Origin: an uncultured Methanosarcinales archaeon
Lineage (GTDB): Archaea; Halobacteriota; Methanosarcinia; Methanotrichales; Methanotrichaceae
Length of the DNA: 6,148 bases
Assembly (NCBI GenBank): GCA_937864385.1
Contig: CALMJN010000165.1
Location: 1-6,148 of the forward strand
Reading direction: 5' to 3'
Both the position numbers and the translations under genes were made by a program. Shown here piece after piece: positions 1 through 6,042 of the stretch. How positions within the stretch are numbered: the stretch's first letter is position 1; every line of letters begins with the position of its first letter. A model generated the notes under the pieces. It had not been told where the DNA came from, ran no database searches, and worked only from the letters and a program-made list of their open reading frames with translations.

Positions 1-43
1 GCATAATGGGCTTGCGCTATATTCTTTATCGGTTATCAGAAAA

Positions 44-66
44 ATTTAACTATAATGATATATATC
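44..66 (+). promoter_or_regulatory. AT-rich TATA-like promoter region of the first secreted-protein gene
   Basis: The stretch contains overlapping TATA-like strings (around 50-56 and 57-65) with an A-rich run just upstream. An archaeal start about 25 bases downstream would fall near 75-90, giving a short leader that still includes the GAGGG site at 85-89. Which of the overlapping strings is used cannot be told from sequence alone. Confidence 0.45.
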
Positions 67-96
67 GAATATTTGGATTAAAAAGAGGGAAGCAAG

Positions 97-936
97 GTGA
101 TTGGATTGAAGGAAGGGAATTGTGGTAGAATTCTTTTTGTCTGTGTTTTTCTGATAGTGATGTTTATCTGTTCATCCCAGGCCATTACCACTAAGGACCT
201 GTTGACGGCGGGAAATGCTAAAAACTCCGGGGCTATGGCGTCTATTGCAGGCTCCATGAATCAGCCACCCATAGCCAAAAGCCTGACTCCCGATGTGGAG
301 GGCCCGCTGACAGCGGGCTCTACGGTAACCTGGACCGGCTATGCCTACGACCCGGAAGGAGACAAGCTGCTCTATCAGTTCTGGATCAATGGCCCAATGA
401 CCGGGAATGCCTGGAAGCCGATGACCAACTGGGATGTTAATAACACCTGGAACTGGACCACCAGCCCGCTAGATACCGGCTCCAATATCATAGATGTGCG
501 GGTAAGGGATGAGCGCCATGAGGGGCCCTGGGGGCATGACAGCCACATCAGCGCGGAATATGGCATCATCAATTTAGCAGGCGCCGGCGGCGGCTCAAGA
601 TTGAACTTGAAACCCACCATTCTTAGCGTTAAATCAGATCGCAAGAGCCCTCAATATAGAGGCACAAAGGTCACCTGGACCGCAAAGGCCTCTGATCCGG
701 ACAAGGATACCATCTTATTCCAATTCGTCCTCAAAGGTCCTTCAACCGAAGAGCAGTGGCTGCCCATGACCAACTGGACCACCAGCAATTTCTGGACCTG
801 GGATACCGGCACATCCAGGGCCGGTGCATATATGGTTGATGTTTGGGCAAGAGACGGCTACCATGCGGACACGGAGAACTCTGATTCCTCTATGATGACG
901 CCGTTTGTGGTGATGCAGAAAGCAATAATCTTGTGA
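97..936 (+). CDS. Secreted protein with two tandem Trp-rich beta-sandwich-like repeats
   Basis: Function is not known to me. The 279-residue product starts with a signal peptide: Lys/Arg in the first 11 residues, a hydrophobic core at about 12-25, and likely cleavage after SSQA near residue 29. The rest is two copies of a domain of about 100 residues (56-157 and 172-272) joined by a Gly-rich linker at 161-166. Each copy has T-W-T...DP-[ED]-x-D near its start, then QF...GP, M-T-N-W, a W-x-W pair, and a closing [IV]-x-V...RD..H. This resembles the Ig/PKD-like modules common in methanogen surface proteins. Sequons at Asn115, Asn119 and Asn226 fit a glycosylated exoprotein. No C-terminal anchor is visible, so it is released or held by partners. 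The GTG start has GAGGGA six bases upstream; an in-frame TTG at 106 preceded by GGTGAT is an alternative. It converges on hef and has no visible operon partner. Confidence 0.85.
   Translation: MIGLKEGNCGRILFVCVFLIVMFICSSQAITTKDLLTAGNAKNSGAMASIAGSMNQPPIAKSLTPDVEGPLTAGSTVTWTGYAYDPEGDKLLYQFWINGPMTGNAWKPMTNWDVNNTWNWTTSPLDTGSNIIDVRVRDERHEGPWGHDSHISAEYGIINLAGAGGGSRLNLKPTILSVKSDRKSPQYRGTKVTWTAKASDPDKDTILFQFVLKGPSTEEQWLPMTNWTTSNFWTWDTGTSRAGAYMVDVWARDGYHADTENSDSSMMTPFVVMQKAIIL
262..567 (+). repeat. Trp-rich extracellular repeat domain, copy 1
   Basis: This stretch encodes residues 56-157 of the secreted protein and matches copy 2 in order and spacing: TVTWTGYAYDPEGD against KVTWTAKASDPDKD, YQFWINGP against FQFVLKGP, KPMTNW against LPMTNW, and VRVRDERH against VDVWARDGYH. 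The shared pattern suggests an internal duplication of a beta-sandwich unit. The exact Pfam family (PKD, Y_Y_Y or other Ig-like) cannot be settled by eye. Confidence 0.75.
610..912 (+). repeat. Trp-rich extracellular repeat domain, copy 2
   Basis: This stretch encodes residues 172-272. It keeps the acidic DPDKD loop, the GP turn, M-T-N-W, a W-x-W pair and the final ARDGYH. The two copies also share short identical DNA strings, such as atgaccaactgg at 421-432 and 767-778. The protein similarity is clear, but most codons differ, so the duplication is not very recent. Confidence 0.75.
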
Positions 937-996
937 ATGGACAAGTGTCCTGCAGGGTGCGCCTCGATCTGGCGCCTCTAATCTTTTCGCCTGAGC

Positions 997-1029
997 GGCA
1001 GGATGATGACTCTAATATTTCATCCTGCC
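997..1029. terminator. Convergent hairpin, possible bidirectional terminator
   Basis: GGCAGGATGA (997-1006) and TCATCCTGCC (1020-1029) form a perfect 10-bp stem with a 13-base AT-rich loop. It lies between the stop codons of the upstream secreted gene and hef, which face each other. On the plus strand a pyrimidine-rich run (about 1039-1051) follows, but there is no clean T tract on either side. The hairpin is certain at sequence level; its termination role is inferred from position. Confidence 0.5.
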
Positions 1030-1089
1030 TGCATAGGCCTCTTCTTCTCCCATCGAGGACTTGCATCAATCTGGAAAGCCTTGCCGCCT

Positions 1090-3468
1090 CTATCCCTTGT
1101 ACTCCCCGCCCACCAGCTCCCGGATACGCTCTGCGATCTTGGGCCCCACCAGGGCCACCTGCCGTAGCTCCTCCTCTGATGCCGTCATCACCCGCTGGAT
1201 GGATCCGAAATGGCGCAGCAGGTTCCTGGCAACCCTGGGACCAACGCTGGGTATGGCGGATATGAGATATTCCTGCTGCTCCTTGAGCGTCCTGGCTGTC
1301 TTGTGGCCGTGCGCCTTGGGTTCCCGTCCTTCCTTTTTCTCCCTGCTAACCAGGAGGGCGATTATCCTGGCCGTATCATCCTGATCTTCCGTAGGAATGA
1401 TGGGCACGCCATAATCAACCGCTACCGAGGCCATGGCTCCCTGGATGGAGGCGGGGCTCATCTGGGTGTTATAAAAGTCCCTGCCCTCCAGGATCAAAAT
1501 CGGACGGTCATAGGTCCTGGCCAGATCTGCCATCTGCCGGAAGAGATTCCTCTGGGGATCGATAATCGATGATACGAAGTCTGATGCGGTCTTGCGCTCC
1601 ACTGCCACTCGCTCGCTTATGGCATAGTCGCCAACCTCCAGATTGCGAAGGGTCACCTCCAGGCCCATGCTCTCCAGCAGCTTGGCCATATCTCTCTCCC
1701 TATAATCCACAAATATGGCTCCCGGACCTGGTGGGGTAGCTTCTGCCGCCGAGCCGCCTGCCTGCACCTTCTGATCTCCTCTTTGCCGGTCGGCCTCTCC
1801 TTCTTCTGCCTCCTCCTTCCGTCCCTTTGCCCAATCGGCGATATTCTCTCCTATCTTCCGGACTGCCCGGCTGGAGGAAGCATCCTCAGGACCGACGCTC
1901 TTCTCCTCTATCTGATGGGCTCGACCTCCCTCCGACCGGGGCAGGATATCTCCGCTCAGATCTCTGATCTGGCGGTTCATGGTCTTCTCCTTGCGGTCGG
2001 ATATCCAGTAGTAAGCCTCATCCCGGGTTCCCCTGGCCATGAGCACCACTACCCGTCCCGCCCTGGCCCGACCGGTCCTTCCCTTGCGCTGGATGCTGCG
2101 AATCTCGGAGGGGACCGGCTCATAGAATAAGACCATGTCCGTGGCCGGGATGTCTATACCCTCCTCGCCCACCGATGTGGCTATGAGAACATTGAACTCG
2201 CCGGACCGGAATTTTTGCAGTATCTCTGCCTGCTTTTTCTGGCTCAGCCCTTGATCATGATCCCGGCTGGCCTGGCCCACAAAGCGCACCGCCCGGATCT
2301 CAGGATCGCCCTTCAGGAACTCCAGGAGAGCCGTGGCTGTATCCCGGTAGTTGGTGAAGACCATGATCCTCGAATCCGGATTTGCCTCTATCTGCTCCAG
2401 AAGTATCCTCCTGGCCGCGGCGGGCTTGGGATGCTCTGCCTTGAGATCGGCCAGAGCGACCATAATGCGCCGGAACCTGGGGTCCTGAATTATGCGGCGC
2501 GAGGCCTTGGAGCCGCTCCTGGAGAGCGCTTCCCCCTCCAGCCTCTGAAAATACCTGGCCAGAGCATCCGGTCCCTGAGTCTCCGCCAGCTCCACAGCGT
2601 GATAAAGCTTTAGTATCTCCGCCAGAATAGAAATGGCAGCGAAGGTGCTCTTATTGGCGGAAACCCTGGCCGAGGACATCAGGGATGCCTGCAGACCCAA
2701 TAGCTCCTTTTTAGACGACTTTAAGCTTATGCGCAGGGGGCTATCTCCCAGCCGGTTAAGCTCATCAATTCTGGTCTGAAGAAGATCCTCAATGGAGCTG
2801 CGTATGGCCAGAAGCTCCCTCGGCACAGTGAGCTTGACCCATTCTATCTCCCTTTCGTGAACAAATAAGGCGACATCCGGGTCACTCTCCGTCCTGGTCT
2901 GGATCTTCTCAATGCCAAGGTTGCTGCAGATCTCGGCTATCTTCTCGCTCTGGCTTCCCGGGCTGGCGGTGATGCCCATGATCAGGGGACTGTTGGCCTC
3001 GCGACGGTAGCGGTCGGCGATATAGACATAGGCATAGCTTCCCACTGCCCGGTGAGCCTCATCGAATATGATCAGGGAGACATCGGCAAGATCGATTCTT
3101 CGGGAGAGGAGATCGTTTTCTATAACCTGTGGCGTGGAGACCACAATGCTTCCTCGGTCCCAAAGCCCCATCCTGACCTCCGGCTGGCTCTCTCCGGTCA
3201 TCATTACCACCCTGTCCCCCGCCCTCAGAACGCGCTTTAAGAATGATGCATGCTGCTCCACCAGGGGCTTGGTCGGCGCCAAAAAGAGGACCCTGCCTCT
3301 GTCCATTCTGGCCAGAAGAACCATCAGAGCGATAACCGTCTTGCCCAGGCCGGTGGGCACTACAATCAGGCTGGAGGCCTGCAGAGCCTGAGCGGCCAGA
3401 TCCATCTGAAATAGCCGCTTTTCCACAGTTTGAGGCAGCAGACGGGGGTGCTCCAGATATACGGCCAT
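1090..3468 (-). CDS. hef: Hef: fork-specific DEAH helicase fused to XPF-family nuclease
   Basis: Hef unwinds and cuts stalled replication forks and branched DNA in archaea; it is the relative of eukaryotic FANCM and XPF/Mus81. The 792-residue product has both halves. Helicase (about 1-505): Walker A PTGLGKT 38-44, motif Ia APTKPLV 64-70, DEAH 136-139, TAS 167-169, MVFTNYR 369-375, IATSVGEEGIDIP 429-441 and QRKGRTGRA 460-468, with the long insert between motifs III and IV usual for Hef. A charged, Gly/Ala-rich linker at about 506-582 looks disordered. Nuclease (about 584-712): VDYRE 587-591, GDY 613-615, and the catalytic ERK 624-626 plus Asp630, so cleavage should be intact. Two helix-hairpin-helix motifs follow (about 733-789). 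The ATG has AAGGAT about five bases upstream. The gene stands alone, convergent with the first secreted gene and divergent from the two on the right. Length and architecture are ordinary for Euryarchaeota. Confidence 0.96.
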   Translation of the reverse strand: MAVYLEHPRLLPQTVEKRLFQMDLAAQALQASSLIVVPTGLGKTVIALMVLLARMDRGRVLFLAPTKPLVEQHASFLKRVLRAGDRVVMMTGESQPEVRMGLWDRGSIVVSTPQVIENDLLSRRIDLADVSLIIFDEAHRAVGSYAYVYIADRYRREANSPLIMGITASPGSQSEKIAEICSNLGIEKIQTRTESDPDVALFVHEREIEWVKLTVPRELLAIRSSIEDLLQTRIDELNRLGDSPLRISLKSSKKELLGLQASLMSSARVSANKSTFAAISILAEILKLYHAVELAETQGPDALARYFQRLEGEALSRSGSKASRRIIQDPRFRRIMVALADLKAEHPKPAAARRILLEQIEANPDSRIMVFTNYRDTATALLEFLKGDPEIRAVRFVGQASRDHDQGLSQKKQAEILQKFRSGEFNVLIATSVGEEGIDIPATDMVLFYEPVPSEIRSIQRKGRTGRARAGRVVVLMARGTRDEAYYWISDRKEKTMNRQIRDLSGDILPRSEGGRAHQIEEKSVGPEDASSSRAVRKIGENIADWAKGRKEEAEEGEADRQRGDQKVQAGGSAAEATPPGPGAIFVDYRERDMAKLLESMGLEVTLRNLEVGDYAISERVAVERKTASDFVSSIIDPQRNLFRQMADLARTYDRPILILEGRDFYNTQMSPASIQGAMASVAVDYGVPIIPTEDQDDTARIIALLVSREKKEGREPKAHGHKTARTLKEQQEYLISAIPSVGPRVARNLLRHFGSIQRVMTASEEELRQVALVGPKIAERIRELVGGEYKG

Positions 3469-3492
3469 GAGTTATCCTTGCGGTTTTCATCG

Positions 3493-3501
3493 TATTATAT
3501 C
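3493..3501 (-). promoter_or_regulatory. Candidate TATA box of hef
   Basis: Read on the minus strand the string is GATATAATA, centred about 29 bases before the hef ATG. Transcription would then start within a few bases of the ATG, giving a nearly leaderless message, which sits awkwardly with the AAGGAT site just before the start codon. A second AT-rich string at about 3626-3650 (GATATAATACTATTAATA on the minus strand) would give a leader of about 140-160 bases. The choice is open. Confidence 0.35.
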
Positions 3502-3733
3502 TTCGTCTGAGCGGCGCATTAAGCGCGAAGTTACTCCTTTACCCCTCCTCTCACCGCGAGTCCTCAGGGCATGATTGAGGCATAGTTCGGCCTGGCCTAT
3601 TCCCTTGATAGGTTCATTGATGCACATTTATTAATAGTATTATATCATTTCTTCTATACTTGTCCTGGCATCCTCGCCTAGCGCTTTCTTTGGATCGGCC
3701 ATTGAACTGCTGGCATAGCCTGGTTCAAAGGTT

Positions 3734-3746
3734 AAATTTATATAAT
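3734..3746 (+). promoter_or_regulatory. Strong TATA box for the secreted-protein pair
   Basis: AAATTTATATAAT closely matches the archaeal box A consensus TTTATATA, and the purine run AAAGG just upstream could serve as the TFB recognition element. Initiation about 25 bases downstream would lie near 3765-3772. That leaves a 5' leader of about 70-75 bases before the ATG at 3841. It is the best promoter in the window. Confidence 0.65.
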
Positions 3747-3840
3747 ATCAAAGTATCAGTTTGATAGAAGAGCTAAAAAAGGCTCATTTAGTGAAATAGC
3801 TTAATTTGATCGCTTAAAGGAAACGGGGGCGAAAAGAAAA

Positions 3841-4779
3841 ATGAAGGGAGTAATAGTAGTAGTATCTGTACTGGTGCTTGCCCTTATGGGGGGTTGCGGC
3901 ATTGTGCTCGCCAATCCGCCACTGGTCCCGCCAATACAGTATGAACAGTTCTGTGAAGCACAAAAGGTAGCAGGAACTGGCATTGTGGACGTCAGCACAT
4001 CTATCGTGGATAAGAAGATTGCTCTTGAGTACTACAACACCATGGCCGGAGATGGCGATCTGGAGCTTGACTCTGAGCATAAGTATTCTCAGAATCCAGA
4101 GAAGATTGCCACAGAGGTCGAATCAGTCAATAACGGCAAGAAGGCAGGCTTTAACCTGATTGAGAACACCAAGATGACCTATGCCGGCAACACGCCTCTT
4201 GTGGGTGGCAAGCTCCTAAACTCCAAGGCCTTCTATGGAGGAATTGGCGCTCAGGTTCAGGAGATGTTCTCGGTATATGAGATGGAAAAGGATGAGACCT
4301 CATTCTTTGCATCCACTACCCCATACAATCCCTTGAATTGCACTCCATGTTGCGGAAAGGAAGGATATCCTCCCTGCGAAGACCCGCGCTGTCCAGGCGA
4401 CTGCCCGGTCAACAGTGAGACTGTTACAGCAGCACCCTGCCCGAGGCCCGACAAAGTCGATCCATGCAAAGGAGCAAACTGCACTCCTGAGGAGTTGATT
4501 CACTCACTCAAGAGAGCAGGACGGAATACAGCATTGGTCGAAGATCTCATGACCGCTCAGAATAATGTCTATGTTCCATCTCATGTGATCGGCATTGACA
4601 CCAAGACCTCATTCAATGGTACATGGGGCACCGATGCCACATGGCACAAGATCTTCTACAAGGACATAAAGGCTCACGAGATGTTCACCGGAACATTCGA
4701 GGCCGAGAAGCTGATCAAGTTCCATGAGAATCCGGTTCCTGAGACGGAAAAGAAGCCCTGCCAAGGGGTCGACTGCTAG
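3841..4779 (+). CDS. Secreted Cys-rich protein, paralogue 1 of a shared exoprotein domain
   Basis: Function unknown. The 312-residue product begins with a clear signal peptide (hydrophobic 4-23, likely cleavage after VLA at residue 25). MGGC at 16-19 is only a poor lipobox. The mature part splits into a domain start (about 45-160), a Cys/Pro-rich insert (about 161-246) and the domain end (about 247-312). Residues 114-141 hold the family core Y-x-G...S-x-A-F-Y-G-G-I-G-A...QE; 258-287 hold F-x-G...DA...E...G-x-F-E. The last seven residues are PCQGVDC, so the chain ends on a Cys. The insert carries nine Cys and ends with PCKGANC at 208-214. Asn166, Asn213 and Asn259 are in sequons. No anchor or transmembrane segment follows the signal. 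The ATG is preceded by GGGGG, 11 bases away, so the ribosome site is weak or unusual. The next gene, 41 bases downstream, encodes a related protein. A role in the envelope or sheath is inference only. Confidence 0.85.
   Translation: MKGVIVVVSVLVLALMGGCGIVLANPPLVPPIQYEQFCEAQKVAGTGIVDVSTSIVDKKIALEYYNTMAGDGDLELDSEHKYSQNPEKIATEVESVNNGKKAGFNLIENTKMTYAGNTPLVGGKLLNSKAFYGGIGAQVQEMFSVYEMEKDETSFFASTTPYNPLNCTPCCGKEGYPPCEDPRCPGDCPVNSETVTAAPCPRPDKVDPCKGANCTPEELIHSLKRAGRNTALVEDLMTAQNNVYVPSHVIGIDTKTSFNGTWGTDATWHKIFYKDIKAHEMFTGTFEAEKLIKFHENPVPETEKKPCQGVDC
4321..4578 (+). other. Cys/Pro-rich insert within paralogue 1
   Basis: This encodes residues 161-246. Cysteines fall at 167, 170, 171, 179, 184, 188, 200, 209 and 214. 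The remainder (about 217-246) is a charged, possibly helical linker. From the shared QE to the last C of C-x-G-x-x-C there are 171 residues here but only 85 in the neighbouring paralogue. The surplus equals this segment, hence the call as an insertion. Disulphide bonding or metal binding are both possible; no known Cys-cluster family is recognised with confidence. Confidence 0.6.
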
Positions 4780-4810
4780 GCATATGCCTGGCAGCTTTAT
4801 CCTCTTTTTT
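4773..4810 (+). terminator. Intercistronic hairpin plus T6, likely partial terminator
   Basis: Bases 4773-4781 pair with 4786-4794 in a 9-bp stem (one U-G pair) closed by an AUAU loop; its centre is the perfect palindrome AGGCATATGCCT. The stop codon of the upstream gene (4777-4779) lies inside the stem. A pyrimidine-rich stretch follows, ending in T6 at 4805-4810, directly against the GGTGAT site of the next gene. Archaeal termination depends mainly on T tracts. The layout suits leaky termination or RNA processing between the two genes. Confidence 0.6.
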
Positions 4811-4816
4811 GGTGAT
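4811..4816 (+). promoter_or_regulatory. Ribosome-binding site GGTGAT fixing the start at 4821
   Basis: GGTGAT is fully complementary to the archaeal 16S rRNA 3' tail and ends four bases before ATG 4821. Upstream in-frame TTG (4809) and GTG (4812) codons overlap this site and have no site of their own, so ATG 4821 is the better start. That start also gives a clean signal peptide beginning MKRFLL. Confidence 0.75.
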
Positions 4817-4820
4817 TATT

Positions 4821-5984
4821 ATGAAAAGGTTCTTGCTTATTCTGATTCTGCTGTCGATCTCCTCTCATGCGACAGTAGAAGACCAGGGTGGTGGGATGGG
4901 CTTATCCGAGGCGGACATCCTCTCCGGCCCATATGAGCCGGGTCTTCCCGGGTATCTTCCCAGCCCTTGCTACGGTCCTTCTGATTGTCTTTCTGTATAT
5001 GTGAGTCTGGCTGGGTCGGGTAGCTCAAAAGAGAAAGGATATTTGACCCAAGGAAAGAGCCTGGAGTTTCTGATCAGCGTTAAAAATAAGGCGTCTAAGG
5101 AGGTCACGGCGACCCTGGGCATAAGCTCTCAGAAGTGTCCATTGGAGTGGTTCAGCTGGCTTGAAGAGAGCCTGGTGATTCCCGCCGGCGGCACGCGAAG
5201 CAAGAGCCTTCTGGTCAGTGCCGATACCAATGCTGCGGCAGGATCATATGATTTTACAGTTGATGCGACCTCCAGATGCTGCAAGTCCAATTCAGAAAGG
5301 GGAGAATTCAGAGTTCAAGCCCTGGATTATGCCTCGGAGACGGCCATAAGCGGTACAGGACAGTTCCGGCTGAATAAAAATGTCCGATCCATGAACTCAG
5401 GAGTCAAGTCGACCAAGAATATACAATTTAGGGGCAGCGTGGATGCTCTGGTGAAGAATGAATATCTTGTGGACGGCTCCAAGGGAAAGAATCCCAACTT
5501 TGAGGCTCAGGACGCCGTGGACAACTACAATGCCATCTATCCCGGAGACTCTCTCATCGGAACCGAGAGTTTCAAAAGCTCTGCTGTATTCGGAGGAGTG
5601 GGCGCAAAACTGCAGGAGAGCTACGATCTGATGCAGATGGAGTTTGAGAGCCAGAGCTTCAATCTGCACCAGACCGGATCTCTGAAGAAGAGCGCCGAAT
5701 TCAAGACCGCTGACAATTTCACCGGCTTCTACATGATCGATGCCAAGCAAGCTATTCCCGGTCAGCGGAATATGGCCGAGCGTGAGGAGTATCTGGGCTC
5801 CTTTGAGATCAGCAGAAGGATTGTCTTCCGCAATGAGGATAAATCAGAGCCGAGATGCACCGGGGTGGTCTGTGATGAAGTACAGAAAAAAGATGAACCT
5901 CGTCCGTTGCCCATGCCATGTTTCAGCGGTTCATGCAAAAAATTCACAGAATCCCTTAATGCGTTTTCAGAATCGGCCCGCTGA
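4821..5984 (+). CDS. Secreted protein, NEW3/CARDB-like domain plus the shared exoprotein domain (paralogue 2)
   Basis: Function unknown. Starting at ATG 4821 the product has 387 residues. It has a short signal peptide (hydrophobic 4-14, cleavage near SHA at 17), then a Gly/Pro-rich stretch with Cys50 and Cys56. A beta-sandwich domain spans about 58-166: the pattern ISVKNKASKEVTATL, then CPLEWFSWL, IPAGG and AGSYDFTVDATS is typical of NEW3/CARDB-like modules, which often mediate extracellular binding or spacing. Residues about 174-351 are the domain shared with the upstream protein: Y240 to E266 (Y-P-G...S-A-V-F-G-G-V-G-A...QE), F300 to E329, and the closing CTGVVC at 346-351. After this comes a tail of about 36 residues with CFSGSC at 367-372. 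No membrane anchor is visible. It shares direction with the gene before it, 41 bases away, and is probably co-transcribed in part through the hairpin between them. A surface or matrix role is inferred from the signal peptide and domains. Confidence 0.85.
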   Translation: MKRFLLILILLSISSHATVEDQGGGMGLSEADILSGPYEPGLPGYLPSPCYGPSDCLSVYVSLAGSGSSKEKGYLTQGKSLEFLISVKNKASKEVTATLGISSQKCPLEWFSWLEESLVIPAGGTRSKSLLVSADTNAAAGSYDFTVDATSRCCKSNSERGEFRVQALDYASETAISGTGQFRLNKNVRSMNSGVKSTKNIQFRGSVDALVKNEYLVDGSKGKNPNFEAQDAVDNYNAIYPGDSLIGTESFKSSAVFGGVGAKLQESYDLMQMEFESQSFNLHQTGSLKKSAEFKTADNFTGFYMIDAKQAIPGQRNMAEREEYLGSFEISRRIVFRNEDKSEPRCTGVVCDEVQKKDEPRPLPMPCFSGSCKKFTESLNAFSESAR

Positions 5985-6005
5985 AAAATTTACTGGCGAA
6001 GAACA

Positions 6006-6042
6006 AAAAGGGAAGAATATATAAGATTCGCTCTTCCCTTTT
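6006..6042 (+). terminator. Hairpin terminator after the secreted-protein pair
   Basis: AAAAGGGAAGA (6006-6016) pairs perfectly with TCTTCCCTTTT (6032-6042), an 11-bp stem with a 15-base AT-rich loop, 21 bases after the last stop codon. The 3' arm ends in TTTT and a pyrimidine run follows. A further T6 at 6081-6086 could act as a second stop signal. The loop contains a TATA-like string (ATATATAA, 6017-6024). Confidence 0.6.

Larger units (their letters stand above)
3469..3840. other. Divergent intergenic region without genes
   Basis: This 372-base gap separates hef (leftward) from the two-gene secreted-protein unit (rightward). I found no ORF with a plausible start, no tRNA-like fold and no repeat array; the ATGs present at 3570 and 3619 run into stops within a few codons. 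It is AT-rich at about 3620-3660 and 3731-3810. Those parts hold candidate promoters, and the middle (about 3660-3730) shows nothing I can name. Confidence 0.7.

Noticed and set aside
933..1384. Plus-strand open frames running from the first secreted gene into the hef 3' end
   Set aside because: They lie mostly antisense to the Hef HhH region, show Pro/Ser-rich low-complexity translations and lack a convincing ribosome site.
1783..2613. Plus-strand open frames antisense to the Hef helicase core
   Set aside because: They are mirrors of a strongly conserved gene in a GC-rich stretch; no signal, domain or start context supports them.
3059..3490. 143-codon open frame on the minus strand overlapping the start of hef
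   Set aside because: It lies in another frame of a gene whose protein matches every helicase motif; its translation is Gly/Ser/Arg-rich with no domain, as expected of a shadow frame.
3515..3527. GCGC...GCGC inverted repeat upstream of hef as an operator
   Set aside because: The arms are four bases with imperfect symmetry, which is expected by chance in a sequence of this size.
3886..3897. Possible lipobox MGGC in the signal peptide of the gene at 3841
   Set aside because: Met at -3 and Gly at -2 fit the lipobox badly, and a normal signal peptidase site (VLA then NPP) follows within six residues.
4809..4820. TTG or GTG as the start of the second paralogue
   Set aside because: Both codons overlap the GGTGAT site that ideally serves ATG 4821 and have only a T-rich tract before them.
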